DNA of 64,000 nt from Lasioglossum baleicum (taxonomy: Eukaryota; Arthropoda; Insecta; Hymenoptera; Halictidae), in the NCBI RefSeq assembly GCF_051020765.1, contig NW_027469225.1, positions 62,001 through 126,000 on the forward strand, in the 5' to 3' direction. The notes beneath the pieces are model-generated. The model was given only the letters and a program-made list of their open reading frames with translations. It was not told the DNA's origin and did not search any database. The position numbers and the translations under genes are program-made. Below are positions 39,301 through 53,915 of the stretch, one piece after another (the stretch's first letter is position 1; every line of letters starts with the position of its first letter).

Positions 39301-42300
39301 TGCGCATGCGCATCCCAAAAAACCTGCGCATGCGCATCCCACAAAACCTGCGTATGCGCATCCCACAAAACCTCGCACGTGTTTTTACTCGACTAGCCTG
39401 CGGGATGCATCCTCTCGCACGTGTTTTTACTCGACTAGCCTGCGGGATGCATCCTCTCGCACGTGTTTTTGCTCGACTAGCCATGCGCATCCCAAAAAAC
39501 CTGCACATGCGCATCCCAAAAAACCTGCGCATGCGCATCCCACAAAACCTCGCACGTGTTTTTACTCGACTAGCCTGCGGGATGCATCCTCTCGCACGTG
39601 TTTTTGCTCGGCTAGCCTGCGGGATGCATCCTCTCGCACGTGTTTTTGCTCGACTAGCCTGCGGGATGCATCCTCTCGCACGTGTTTTTGCTCGACTAGC
39701 CATGCGCATCCCAAAAAAACTGCGCATGCGCATCCCACAAAACCTGCGCATGCGCATCCCACAAAACCTCGCACGTGTTTTTACTCGACTAGCCTGCGGG
39801 ATGCATCCTCTCGCACGTGTTTTTGCTCGACTAGCCTGCGGGATGCATCCTCTCGCACGTGTTTTTGCTCGACTAGCCATGCGCATCCCAAAAAACCTGC
39901 GCATGCGCATCCCAAAAAACCTGCGCATGCGCATCCCACAAAACCTCGCACGTGTTTTTACTCGACTAGCCTGCGGGATGCATCCTCTCGCACGTGTTTT
40001 TGCTCGGCTAGCCTGCGGGATGCATCCTCTCGCACGTGTTTTTGCTCGACTAGCCATGCGCATCCCAAAAAACCTGCGCATGCGCATCCCACAAAACCTC
40101 GCACGTGTTTTTACTCGACTAGCCTGCGGGATGCATCCTCTCGCACGTGTTTTTACTCGACTAGCCTGCGGGATGCATCCTCTCGCACGTGTTTTGCTCG
40201 ACTAGCCATGCGCATCCCAAAAAACCTGCGCATGCGCATCCCACAAAACCTGCGTATGCGCATCCCACAAAACCTCGCACGTGTTTTTACTCGACTAGCC
40301 TGCGGGATGCATCCTCTCGCACGTGTTTTTGCTCGACTAGCCATGCGCAACCCAAAAAACCTGCGCATGCGCATCCCAAAAAACCTGCGCATGCGCATCC
40401 CAAAAAACCTGCGCATGCGCATCCCAAAAAACCTGCGCATGCGCATCCCACAAAACCTGCGTATGCGCATCCCACAAAACCTCGCACGTGTTATTACTCG
40501 ACTAGCCTGCGGGATGCATCCTCTCGCACGTGTTTTTACTCGACTAGCCTGCGGGATGCATCCTCTCGCACGTGTTTTTGCTCGGCTAGCCTGCGGGATG
40601 CATCCTCTCGCACGTGTTTTTGCTCGACTAGCCATGCGCATCCCAAAAAACCTGCGGATGCGCATCCCACAAAACCTGCGCATGCGCATCCCACAAAACC
40701 TCGCACGTGTTTTTGCTCGACTAGCCATGCGCATCCCAAAAAACCTGCGCATGCGCATCCCAAAAAACCTGCGCATGCGCATCCCAAAAAACCTGCGCAT
40801 GCGCATCCCACAAAACCTCGCACGTGTTTTTACTCGACTAGCCTGCGGGATGCATCCTCTCGCACGTGTTTTTACTCGACTAGCCTGCGGGATGCATCCT
40901 CTCGCACGTGTTTTTGCTCGACTAGCCATGCGCATCCCAAAAAACCTGCACATGCGCATCCCAAAAAACCTGCGCATGCGCATCCCACAAAACCTGCGCA
41001 TGCGCATCCCACAAAACCTCGCACGTGTTTTTACTCGACTAGCCTGCGGGATGCATCCTCTCGCACGTGTTTTTGCTCGGCTAGCCTGCGGGATGCATCC
41101 TCTCGCACGTGTTTTTGCTCGACTAGCCATGCGCATCCCAAAAAACCTGCGCATGCGCATCCCACAAAACCTCGCACGTGTTTTTACTCGACTAGCCTGC
41201 GGGATGCATCCTCTCGCACGTGTTTTTGCTCGGCTAGCCTGCGGGATGCATCCTCTCGCACGTGTTTTTACTCGACTAGCCTGCGGGATGCATCCTCTCG
41301 CACGTGTTTTTACTCGACTAGACTGCGGGATGCATCCTCTCGCACGTGTTTTTACTCGACTACCCTGCGGGATGCATCCTCTCGCACGTGTGTTTGCTCG
41401 ACTAGCCATGCGCATCCCAAAAAACCTGCGCATGCGCATCCCACAAAACCTGCGCATGCGCATCCCACAAAACCTCGCACGTGTTTTTACTCGACTAGCC
41501 TGCGGGATGCATCCTCTCGCACGTGTTTTTACTCGACTAGCCTGCGGGATGCATCCTCTCGCACGTGTTTTTACTCGACTACCCTGCGGGATGCATCCTC
41601 TCGCACGTGTTTTTACTCGACTAGCCTGCAGGATGCTTCCTCTCGCACGTGTTTTTACTCGACTAGCCTGCGGGATGCATCCTCTCGCACGTGTTTTTAC
41701 TCGACTAGCCTGCGGGATGCATCCTCTCGCACGTGTTTTTACTCGACTAGCCTGCGGGATGCATCCTCTCGCACGTGTTTTTACTCGACTACCCTGCGGG
41801 ATGCATCCTCTCGCACGTGTTTTTACTCGACTAGCCTGCAGGATGCTTCCTCTCGCACGTGTTTTTACTCGACTAGCCTGCGGGATGCATCCTCTCGCAC
41901 GTGTTTTTGCTCGACTAGCCTGCGGGATGCATCCTCTCGCACGTGTTTTTACTCGACTAGCCTGCGGGATGCATCCTCTCGCACGTGTTTTTACTCGACT
42001 AGCCTGCGGGATGCATCCTCTCGCACGTGTTTTTACTCGACTACCCTGCGGGATGCATCCTCTCGCACGTGTTTTGCTCGACAAACCATGCGCATCCCAT
42101 AAAACCTGCGCATGCGCATCCCACAAAACCTGCGCATGCGCATCCCACAAAACCTCGCACGTATTTTTACTCGACTAGCCTGCGGGATGCATCCTCTCGC
42201 ACGTGTTTTTACTCGACTAGCCTGCGGGATGCATCCTCTCGCACGTGTTTTTACTCGACTGCCCTTGCGGGATGCATCCTCTCGCACGTGTTTTTGCGCG

Positions 42301-44110
42301 ACTAGCCTGCGGGATGCATCCTCTCGCACGTGTTTTTGCTCGACTAGGCATGCGCATCCCAAAAAACCTGCGCATGCGCATCCCACAAAACCTGCGCATG
42401 CGCATCCCACAAAACCTGCGCATGCGCATCCCACAAAACCTCGCACGTGTTTTTACTCGACTAGCCTGCGGGATGCATCCTCTCGCACGTGTTTTTACTC
42501 GACTAGCCTGCGGGATGCATCCTCTCGCACGTGTTTTTACTCGACTAGCCTGCGGGATGCATCGTCTCGCACGTGTTTTTGCTCGACTAGCCTGCGGGAT
42601 GCATCCTCTCGCACGTGTTTTTACTCGACTAGCCTGCGGGATTCATCCTCTTGCACGTGTTTTTACTCGACTAGCCTGCGGGATGCATCCTCTCGCACGT
42701 GTTTTTGCTCGACTAGCCATGCGCATCCCAAAAAACCTGGGCATGCGCATCCCAAAAAACCTGCGCATGCGCATCCCACAAAACCTGCGCATGCGCATCC
42801 CACAAAACCTGCGCATGCGCATCCCACAAAACCTCGCACGTGTTTTTACTCGACTAGCCTGCGGGATGCATCCTCTCGCACGTGTTTTTACTCGACTAGC
42901 CTGCGGGATGCATCCTCTCGCACGTGTTTTTACTCGACTACCCTGCGGGATGCATCCTCTCGCACGTGTTTTGCTCGACTAGCCATGCGCATCCCAAAAA
43001 ACCTGCGCATGCGCATCCCACAAAACCTGCGTATGCGCATCCCACAAAACCTCGCACGTGTTTTTACTCGACTAGCCTGCGGGATGCATCCTCTCGCACG
43101 TGTTTTGCTCGACTAGCCATGCGCATCCCAAAAAACCTGCGCATGCGCATCCCAAAAAACCTGCGCATGCGCATCCCAAAAAACCTGCGCATGCGCATCC
43201 CACAAAACCTGCGTATGCGCATCCCACAAAACCTCGCACGTGTTTTTACTCGACTAGCCTGCGGGATGCATCCTCTCGCACGTGTTTTTACTCGACTAGC
43301 CTGCGGGATGCATCCTCTCGCACGTGTTTTTGCTCGACTAGCCATGCGCATCCCAAAAAACCTGCACATGCGCATCCCACAAAACCTGCGCATGCGCATC
43401 CCACAAAACCTCGCACGTGTTTTTACTCGACTAGCCTGCGGGATGCATCCTCTCGCACGTGTTTTTACTCGACTAGCCTGCGGGATGCATCCTCTCGCAC
43501 GTGTTTTTACTCGACTAGCCTGCGGGATGCATCGTCTCGCACGTGTTTTTGCTCGACTAGCCTGCGGGATGCATCCTCTCGCACGTGTTTTTACTCGACT
43601 AGCCTGCGGGATTCATCCTCTTGCACGTGTTTTTACTCGACTAGCCTGCGGGATGCATCCTCTCGCACGTGTTTTTGCTCGACTAGCCATGCGCATCCCA
43701 AAAAACCTGGGCATGCGCATCCCAAAAAACCTGCGCATGCGCATCCCACAAAACCTGCGCATGCGCATCCCACAAAACCTGCGCATGCGCATCCCACAAA
43801 ACCTCGCACGTGTTTTTACTCGACTAGCCTGCGGGATGCATCCTCTCGCACGTGTTTTTACTCGACTAGCCTGCGGGATGCATCCTCTCGCACGTGTTTT
43901 TACTCGACTACCCTGCGGGATGCATCCTCTCGCACGTGTTTTGCTCGACTAGCCATGCGCATCCCAAAAAACCTGCGCATGCGCATCCCAAAAAACCTGC
44001 GCATGCGCATCCCACAAAACCTGCGTATGCGCATCCCACAAAACCTCGCACGTGTTTTTACTCGACTAGCCTGCGGGATGCATCCTCTCGCACGTGTTTT
44101 GCTCGACTAG
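35110..44110. repeat. 4831-bp higher-order duplication
   Basis: About 35110-39280 matches 39940-44110 at constant offset 4831. Both copies carry the same private one-base T insertion (CTGCCCTTGCGGG at about 37433 and 42264) and the CCTGGGCATGCGC variant. The T insertion therefore preceded the duplication. Similarity ends near 39300 and 44130, where the second copy has an extra 24-bp unit. Confidence 0.88.
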
Positions 44111-45699
44111 CCATGCGCATCCCAAAAAACCTGCGCATGCGCATCCCAAAAAACCTGCGCATGCGCATCCCAAAAAACCTGCGCATGCGCATCCCACAAA
44201 ACCTGCGTATGCGCATCCCACAAAACCTCGCACGTGTTTTTACTCGACTAGCCTGCGGGATGCATCCTCTCGCACGTGTTTTTACTCGACTAGCCTGCGG
44301 GATGCATCCTCTCGCACGTGTTTTTGCTCGACTAGCCATGCGCATCCCAAAAAACCTGCACATGCGCATCCCAAAAAACCTGCGCATGCGCATCCCACAA
44401 AACCTCGCACGTGTTTTTACTCGACTAGCCTGCGGGATGCATCCTCTCGCACGTGTTTTTGCTCGGCTAGCCTGCGGGATGCATCCTCTCGCACGTGTTT
44501 TTGCTCGACTAGCCTGCGGGATGCATCCTCTCGCACGTGTTTTTGCTCGACTAGCCATGCGCATCCCAAAAAAACTGCGCATGCGCATCCCACAAAACCT
44601 GCGCATGCGCATCCCACAAAACCTCGCACGTGTTTTTACTCGACTAGCCTGCGGGATGCATCCTCTCGCACGTGTTTTTGCTCGACTAGCCTGCGGGATG
44701 CATCCTCTCGCACGTGTTTTTGCTCGACTAGCCATGCGCATCCCAAAAAACCTGCGCATGCGCATCCCAAAAAACCTGCGCATGCGCATCCCAAAAAACC
44801 TGCGCATGCGCATCCCACAAAACCTCGCACGTGTTTTTACTCGACTAGCCTGCGGGATGCATCCTCTCGCACGTGTTTTTACTCGACTAGCCTGCGGGAT
44901 GCATCCTCTCGCACGTGTTTTTGCTCGACTAGCCATGCGCATCCCAAAAAACCTGCGCATGCGCATCCCAAAAAACCTGCGCATGCGCATCCCAAAAAAC
45001 CTGCGCATGCGCATCCCACAAAACCTCGCACGTGTTTTTACTCGACTAGCCTGCGGGATGCATCCTCTCGCACGTGTTTTTACTCGGCTAGCCTGCGGGA
45101 TGCATCCTCTCGCACGTGTTTTTGCTCGACTAGCCATGCGCATCCCAAAAAACCTGCGCATGCGCATCCCACAAAACCTGCGCATGCGTATCCCACAAAA
45201 CCTCGCACGTGTTTGTGCTCGACTAGCCTGCGGGATGCATCCTTTCGCACGTGTTTTTACTCGACTAGCCTGCGGGATGCATCCTCTCGCACGTGTTTTT
45301 ACTCGACTAGCCTGCGGGATGCATCCTCTCGCACGTGTTTTTACTCGACTACCCTGCGGGATGCATCCTCTCGCACGTGTTTTTGCTCGACTAGCCATGC
45401 GCATCCCAAAAAACCTGCGCATGCGCATCCCACAAAACCTGCGCATGCGCATCCCACAAAACCTCGCACGTGTTTTTACTCGACTAGCCTGCGGGATGCA
45501 TCCTCTCGCACGTGTTTTTACTCGACTAGCCTGCGGGATGCATCCTCTCGCACGTGTTTTTACTCGACTACCCTGCGGGATGCATCCTCTCGCACGTGTT
45601 TTTACTCGACTAGCCTGCGGGATGCATCCTCTCGCACGTGTTTTTACTCGACTAGCCTGCGGGATGCATCGTCTCGCACGTGTTTTTGCTCGACTAGCC

Positions 45700-46150
45700 T
45701 GCGGGATGCATCCTCTCGCACGTGTTTTTACTCGACTAGCCTGCGGGATTCATCCTCTTGCACGTGTTTTTGCTCGACTAGCCTGCGGGATGCATCCTCT
45801 CGCACGTGTTTTTGCTCGACTAGCCTGCGGGATGCATCCTCTCGCACGTGTTTTTGCTCGACTAGCCTGCGGGATGCATCCTCTCGCACGTGTTTTTACT
45901 CGACTAGCCTGCGGGATTCATCCTCTTGCACGTGTTTTTACTCGACTAGCCTGCGGGATGCATCCTCTCGCACGTGTTTTTGCTCGACTAGCCTGCGGGA
46001 TGCATCCTCTCGCACGTGTTTTTGCTCGACTAGCCTGCGGGATGCATCCTCTCGCACGTGTTTTTACTCGACTAGCCTGCGGGATTCATCCTCTTGCACG
46101 TGTTTTTACTCGACTAGCCTGCGGGATGCATCCTCTCGCACGTGTTTTTG
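45700..46150. repeat. 168-bp (four-monomer) higher-order repeat, three copies
   Basis: The GATTCATCCTCTTG monomer occurs at 45747, 45915 and 46083, spaced exactly 168 bp (four 42-bp monomers), with the same neighbours each time. This is the smallest regular higher-order repeat I found. Confidence 0.85.
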
Positions 46151-48012
46151 CTCGACTAGCCATGCGCATCCCAAAAAACCTGCGCATGCGCATCCCAAAA
46201 AACCTGCGCATGCGCATCCCACAAAACCTGCGCATGCGCATCCCACAATACCTGCGCATGCGCATCCCACAAAACCTCGCACGTGTTTTTACTCGACTAG
46301 CCTGCGGGATGCATCCTCTCGCACGTGTTTTTACTCGACTAGCCTGCGGGATGCATCCTCTCGCACGTGTTTTTACTCGACTACCCTGCGGGATGCATCC
46401 TCTCGCACGTGTTTTGCTCGACTAGCCATGCGCATCCCAAAAAACCTGCGCATGCGCATCCCAAAAAAACTGCGCATGCGCATCCCAAAAAACCTGCGCA
46501 TGCGCATCCCACAAAACCTGCGTATGCGCATCCCACAAAACCTCGCACGTGTTTTTACTCGACTAGCCTGCGGGATGCATCCTCTCGCACGTGTTTTGCT
46601 CGACTAGCCATGCGCATCCCAAAAAACCTGCGCATGCGCATCCCAAAAAACCTGCGCATGCGCATCCCAAAAAACCTGCGCATGCGCATCCCACAAAACC
46701 TGCGTATGCGCATCCCACAAAACCTCGCACGTGTTTTTACTCGACTAGCCTGCGGGATGCATCCTCTCGCACGTGTTTTTACTCGACTAGCCTGCGGGAT
46801 GCATCCTCTCGCACGTGTTTTTGCTCGACTAGCCATGCGCATCCCAAAAAACCTGCACATGCGCATCCCAAAAAACCTGCGCATGCGCATCCCACAAAAC
46901 CTCGCACGTGTTTTTACTCGACTAGCCTGCGGGATGCATCCTCTCGCACGTGTTTTTGCTCGGCTAGCCTGCGGGATGCATCCTCTCGCACGTGTTTTTG
47001 CTCGACTAACCATGCGCATCCCAAAAAACCTGCGCATGCGCATCCCACAAAACCTGCGCATGCGCATCCCACAAAACCTCGCACGTGTTTTTACTCGACT
47101 AGCCTGCGGGAAGCATCCTCTCGCACGTGTTTTTACTCGACTAGCCTGCGGGATGCATCCTCTCGCACGTGTTTTTACTCGACTAGCCTGCGGGATGCAT
47201 CCTCTCGCACGTGTTTTTGCTCGACTAGCCTGCGGGATGCATCCTCTCGCACGTGTTTTTGCTCGACTAGCCATGCGCATCCCAAAAAAACTGCGCATGC
47301 GCATCCCACAAAACCTGCGCATGCGCATCCCACAAAACCTCGCACGTGTTTTTACTCGACTAGCCTGCGGGATGCATCCTCTCGCACGTGTTTTTGCTCG
47401 ACTAGCCTGCGGGATGCATCCTCTCCCACGTGTTTTGGCTCGACTAGCCATGCGCATCCCAAAAAACCTGCGCATGCGCATCCCAAAAAACCTGCGCATG
47501 CGCATCCCACAAAACCTCGCACGTGTTTTTACTCGACTAGCCTGCGGGATGCATCCTCTCGCACGTGTTTTTACTCGACTAGCCTGCGGGATGCATCCTC
47601 TCGCACGTGTTTTTGCTCGACTAGCCATGCGCATCCCAAAAAACCTGCACATGCGCATCCCAAAAAACCTGCGCATGCGCATCCCACAAAACCTGCGCAT
47701 GCGCATCCCACAAAACCTCGCACGTGTTTTTACTCGACTAGCCTGCGGGATGCATCCTCTCGCACGTGTTTTTGCTCGGCTAGCCTGCGGGATGCATCCT
47801 CTCGCACGTGTTTTTGCTCGACTAGCCATGCGCATCCCAAAAAACCTGCGCATGCGCATCCCACAAAACCTGCGCATGCGCATCCCACAAAACCTCGCAC
47901 GTGTTTGTGCTCGACTAGCCTGCGGGATGCATCCTTTCGCACGTGTTTTTACTCGACTAGCCTGCGGGATGCATCCTCTCGCATGTGTTTTTACTCGACT
48001 AGCCTGCGGGAT

Positions 48013-50120
48013 GCATCCTCTCGCACGTGTTTTTACTCGACTACCCTGCGGGATGCATCCTCTCGCACGTGTTTTGCTCGACTAGCCATGCGCATCCCAA
48101 AAAACCTGCGCATGCGCATCCCAAAAAACCTGCGCATGCGCATCCCAAAAAACCTGCGCATGCGCATCCCAAAAAACCTGCGCATGCGCATCCCACAAAA
48201 CCTGCGTATGCGCATCCCACAAAACCTCGCACGTGTTTTTACTCGACTAGCCTGCGGGATGCATCCTCTCGCACGTGTTTTTGCTCGACTAGCCATGCGC
48301 ATCCCAAAAAACCTGCACATGCGCATCCCAAAAAACCTGCGCATGCGCATCCCACAAAACCTCGCACGTGTTTTTACTCGACTAGCCTGCGGGATGCATC
48401 CTCTCGCACGTGTTTTTGCTCGGCTAGCCTGCGGGATGCATCCTCTCGCCCGTGTTTTTGCTCGACTAGCCATGCGCATCCCAAAAAACCTGCGCATGCG
48501 CATCCCACAAAACCTCGCACGTGTTTTTACTCGACTAGCCTGCGGGATGCATCCTCTCGCACGTGTTTTTGCTCGACTAGCCATGCGCATCCCAAAAAAA
48601 CTGCGCATGCGCATCCCACAAAACCTGCGCATGCGCATCCCACAAAACCTCGCACGTGTTTTTACTCGACTAGCCTGCGGGATGCATCCTCTCGCACGTG
48701 TTTTTGCTCGGCTAGCCTGCGGGATGCATCCTCTCGCCCGTGTTTTTGCTCGACTAGCCATGCGCATCCCAAAAAACCTGCGCATGCGCATCCCACAAAA
48801 CCTCGCACGTGTTTTTACTCGACTAGCCTGCGGGAAGCATCCTCTCGCACGTGTTTTTACTCGACTAGCCTGCGGGATGCATCCTCTCGCACGTGTTTTT
48901 ACTCGACTAGCCTGCGGGATGCATCCTCTCGCACGTGTTTTTGCTCGACTAGCCTGCGGGATGCATCCTCTCGCACGTGTTTTTGCTCGACTAGGCATGC
49001 GCATCCCAAAAAAACTGCGCATGCGCATCCCACAAAACCTGCGCATGCGCATCCCACAAAACCTCGCACGTGTTTTTACTCGACTACCCTGCGGGATGCA
49101 TCCTCTCGCACGTGTTTTGCTCGACTAGCCATGCGCATCCCAAAAAACCTGCGCATGCGCATCCCAAAAAACCTGCGCATGCGCATTCCAAAAAACCTGC
49201 GCATGCACATCCCAAAAAACCTGCGCATGCGCATCCCACAAAACCTGCGTATGCGCATCCCACAAAACCTCGCACGTGTTTTTACTCGACTAGCCTGCGG
49301 GATGCATCCTCTCGCACGTGTTTTTGCTCGACTAGCCATGCGCATCCCAAAAAACCTGCACATGCGCATCCCAAAAAACCTGCGCATGCGCATCCCACAA
49401 AACCTCGCACGTGTTTTTACTCGACTAGCCTGCGGGATGCATCCTCTCGCACGTGTTTTTGCTCGGCTAGCCTGCGGGATGCATCCTCTCGCCCGTGTTT
49501 TTGCTCGACTAGCCATGCGCATCCCAAAAAACCTGCGCATGCGCATCCCACAAAACCTCGCACGTGTTTTTACTCGACTAGCCTGCGGGATGCATCCTCT
49601 CGCACGTGTTTTTGCTCGACTAGCCATGCGCATCCCAAAAAAACTGCGCATGCGCATCCCACAAAACCTGCGCATGCGCATCCCACAAAACCTCGCACGT
49701 GTTTTTACTCGACTAGCCTGCGGGATGCATCCTCTCGCACGTGTTTTTGCTCGGCTAGCCTGCGGGATGCATCCTCTCGCCCGTGTTTTTGCTCGACTAG
49801 CCATGCGCATCCCAAAAAACCTGCGCATGCGCATCCCACAAAACCTCGCACGTGTTTTTACTCGACTAGCCTGCGGGAAGCATCCTCTCGCACGTGTTTT
49901 TACTCGACTAGCCTGCGGGATGCATCCTCTCGCACGTGTTTTTACTCGACTAGCCTGCGGGATGCATCCTCTCGCACGGGTTTTTGCTCGACTAGCCTGC
50001 GGGATGCATCCTCTCGCACGTGTTTTTGCTCGACTAGGCATGCGCATCCCAAAAAAACTGCGCATGCGCATCCCACAAAACCTGCGCATGCGCATCCCAC
50101 AAAACCTCGCACGTGTTTTT
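48013..50120. repeat. 1043-bp tandem higher-order duplication
   Basis: The segment from about 48013 repeats at +1043. Both copies carry two monomers with CTCGCCCGTG, a broken E-box, and a GACTAGGCATGCG B-block start. Copy 2 has private changes: GCATTCCAAAA near 49186, GCATGCACATCCC near 49203, and GCACGGGTTTTT near 49976. Confidence 0.85.
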
Positions 50121-51852
50121 ACTCGACTAGCCTGCGGGATGCATCCTCTCGCACGTGTTTTTGCTCGACTAGCCTGCGGGATGCATCCTCTCGCACGTGT
50201 TTTTGCTCGACTAGCCATGCGCATCCCAAAAAACCTGCGCATGCGCATCCCAAAAAACCTGCGCATGCGCATCCCACAAAACCTCGCACGTGTTTTTACT
50301 CGACTAGCCTGCGGGATGCATCCTCTCGCACGTGTTTTTACTCGACTAGCCTGCGGGATGCATCCTCTCGCACGTGTTTTTGCTCGACTAGCCATGCGCA
50401 TCCCAAAAAACCTGCACATGCGCATCCCACAAAACCTGCGCATGCGCATCCCACAAAACCTGCGCATGCGCATCCCACAAAACCTCGCACGTGTTTTTAC
50501 TCGACTAGCCTGCGGGATGCATCCTCTCGCACGTGTTTTTGCTCGGCTAGCCTGCGGGATGCATCCTCTCGCACGTGTTTTTGCTCGACTAGCCATGCGC
50601 ATCCCACAAAACCTGCGCATGCGCATCCCACAAAACCTCGCACGTGTTTGTGCTCGACTAGCCTGCGGGATGCATCCTTTCGCACGTGTTTTTACTCGAC
50701 TACCCTGCGGGATGCATCCTCTCGCACGTGTTTTTGCTCGACTAGGCATGCGCATCCCAAAAAACCTGCGCATGCGCATCCCACAAAACCTGCGCATGCG
50801 CATCCCACAAAACCTCGCACGTGTTTTTACTCGACTAGCCTGCGGGATGCATCCTCTCGCACGTGTTTTTGCTCGGCTAGCCTGCGGGATGCATCCTCTC
50901 GCACGTGTTTTTGCTCGACTAGCCATGCGCATCCCAAAAAACCTGCGCATGCGCATCCCACAAAACCTGCGCATGCGCATCCCACAAAACCTCGCACGTG
51001 TTTTTACTCGACTAGCCTGCGGGATGCATCCTCTCGCACGTGTTTTTACTCGACTAGCCTGCGGGATGCATCCTCTCGCACGTGTTTTTACTCGACTAGC
51101 CTGCGGGATGCATCGTCTCGCACGTGTTTTTGCTCGACTAGCCTGCGGGATGCATCCTCTCGCACGTGTTTTTACTCGACTAGCCTGCGGGATTCATCCT
51201 CTTGCACGTGTTTTTACTCGACTAGCCTGCGGGATGCATCCTCTCGCACGTGTTTTTGCTCGACTAGCCATGCGTATCCCAAAAAACCTGCGCATGCGCA
51301 TCCCAAAAAACCTGCGCATGCGCATCCCACAAAACCTGCGCATGCGCATCCCACAAAACCTGCGCATGCGCATCCCACAAAACCTCGCACGTGTTTTTAC
51401 TCGACTAGCCTGCGGGATGCATCCTCTCGCACGTGTTTTTACTCGACTAGCCTGCGGGATGCATCCTCTCGCACGTGTTTTGCTCGACTAGCCATGCGCA
51501 TCCCAAAAAACCTGCGCATGCGCATCCCAAAAAACCTGCGCATGCGCATCCCAAAAAACCTGCGCATGCGCATCCCACAAAACCTGCGTATGCGCATCCC
51601 ACAAAACCTCGCACGTGTTTTTACTCGACTAGCCTGCGGGATGCATCCTCTCGCACGTGTTTTTGCTCGACTAGCCATGCGCATCCCAAAAAACCTGCAC
51701 ATGCGCATCCCAAAAAACCTGCGCATGCGCATCCCACAAAACCTCGCACGTGTTTTTACTCGACTAGCCTGCGGGATGCATCCTCTCGCACGTGTTTTTG
51801 CTCGGCTAGCCTGCGGGATGCATCCTCTCGCACGTGTTTTTGCTCGACTAGC

Positions 51853-52040
51853 CATGCGCATCCCAAAAAACCTGCGCATGCGCATCCCAAAAAACCTGCG
51901 CATGCGCATCCCAAAAAACCTGCGCATGCGCATCCCAAAAAACCTGCGCATGCGCATCCCAAAAAACCTGCGCATGCGCATCCCAAAAAACCTGCGCATG
52001 CGCATCCCACAAAACCTGCGTATGCGCATCCCACAAAACC
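51853..52040. repeat. Longest run of 24-bp units seen (eight)
   Basis: Six K-type 24-bp units are followed by two Q-type units without an intervening 42-bp monomer. Blocks elsewhere mostly have two to six. This shows that 24-bp unit number changes independently of the 42-bp module. Confidence 0.85.
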
Positions 52041-53915
52041 TCGCACGTGTTTTTACTCGACTAGCCTGCGGGATGCATCCTCTCGCACGTGTTTTTGCTC
52101 GACTAGCCATGCGCATCCCAAAAAACCTGCACATGCGCATCCCACAAAACCTGCGCATGCGCATCCCACAAAACCTCGCACGTGTTTTTACTCGACTAGC
52201 CTGCGGGATGCATCCTCTCGCACGTGTTTTTGCTCGACTAGCCTGCGGGATGCATCCTCTCGCACGTGTTTTTGCTCGACTAGCCATGCGCATCCCAAAA
52301 AACCTGCGCATGCGCATCCCAAAAAACCTGCGCATGCGCATCCCACAAAACCTCGCACGTGTTTTTACTCGACTAGCCTGCGGGATGCATCCTCTCGCAC
52401 GTGTTTTTACTCGACTAGCCTGCGGGATGCATCCTCTCGCACGTGTTTTTGCTCCACTAGCCATGCGCATCCCAAAAAACCTGCACATGCGCATCCCACA
52501 AAACCTGCGCATGCGCATCCCACAAAACCTGCGCATGCGCATCCCACAAAACCTCGCACGTGTTTTTACTCGACTAGCCTGCGGGATGCATCCTCTCGCA
52601 CGTGTTTTTGCTCGGCTAGCCTGCGGGATGCATCCTCTCGCACGTGTTTTTGCTCGACTAGCCATGCGCATCCCACAAAACCTGCGCATGCGCATCCCAC
52701 AAAACCTCGCACGTGTTTGTGCTCGACTAGCCTGCGGGATGCATCCTTTCGCACGTGTTTTTACTCGACTACCCTGCGGGATGCATCCTCTCGCACGTGT
52801 TTTTGCTCGACTAGGCATGCGCATCCCAAAAAACCTGCGCATGCGCATCCCACAAAACCTGCGCATGCGCATCCCACAAAACCTCGCACGTGTTTTTACT
52901 CGACTAGCCTGCGGGATGCATCCTCTCGCACGTGTTTTTGCTCGGCTAGCCTGCGGGATGCATCCTCTCGCACGTGTTTTTGCTCGACTAGCCATGCGCA
53001 TCCCAAAAAACCTGCGCATGCGCATCCCACAAAACCTGCGCATGCGCATCCCACAAAACCTCGCACGTGTTTTTACTCGACTAGCCTGCGGGATGCATCC
53101 TCTCGCACGTGTTTTTACTCGACTAGCCTGCGGGATGCATCCTCTCGCACGTGTTTTTACTCGACTACCCTGCGGGATGCATCCTCTCGCACGTGTTTTT
53201 ACTCGACTAGCCTGCGGGATGCATCCTCTCGCACGTGTTTTTACTCGACTAGCCTGCGGGATGCATCGTCTCGCACGTGTTTTTGCTCGACTAGCCTGCG
53301 GGATGCATCCTCTCGCACGTGTTTTTACTCGACTAGCCTGCGGGATTCATCCTCTTGCACGTGTTTTTACTCGACTAGCCTGCGGGATGCATCCTCTCGC
53401 ACGTGTTTTTGCTCGACTAGCCATGCGTATCCCAAAAAACCTGCGCATGCGCATCCCAAAAAACCTGCGCATGCGCATCCCACAAAACCTGCGCATGCGC
53501 ATCCCACAAAACCTGCGCATGCGCATCCCACAAAACCTCGCACGTGTTTTTACTCGACTAGCCTGCGGGATGCATCCTCTCGCACGTGTTTTTACTCGAC
53601 TAGCCTGCGGGATGCATCCTCTCGCACGTGTTTTGCTCGACTAGCCATGCGCATCCCAAAAAACCTGCGCATGCGCATCCCAAAAAACCTGCGCATGCGC
53701 ATCCCAAAAAACCTGCGCATGCGCATCCCAAAAAACCTGCGCATGCGCATCCCACAAAACCTGCGTATGCGCATCCCACAAAACCTCGCACGTGTTTTTA
53801 CTCGACTAGCCTGCGGGATGCATCCTCTCGCACGTGTTTTTGCTCGACTAGCCATGCGCATCCCAAAAAACCTGCACATGCGCATCCCAAAAAACCTGCG
53901 CATGCGCATCCCACA

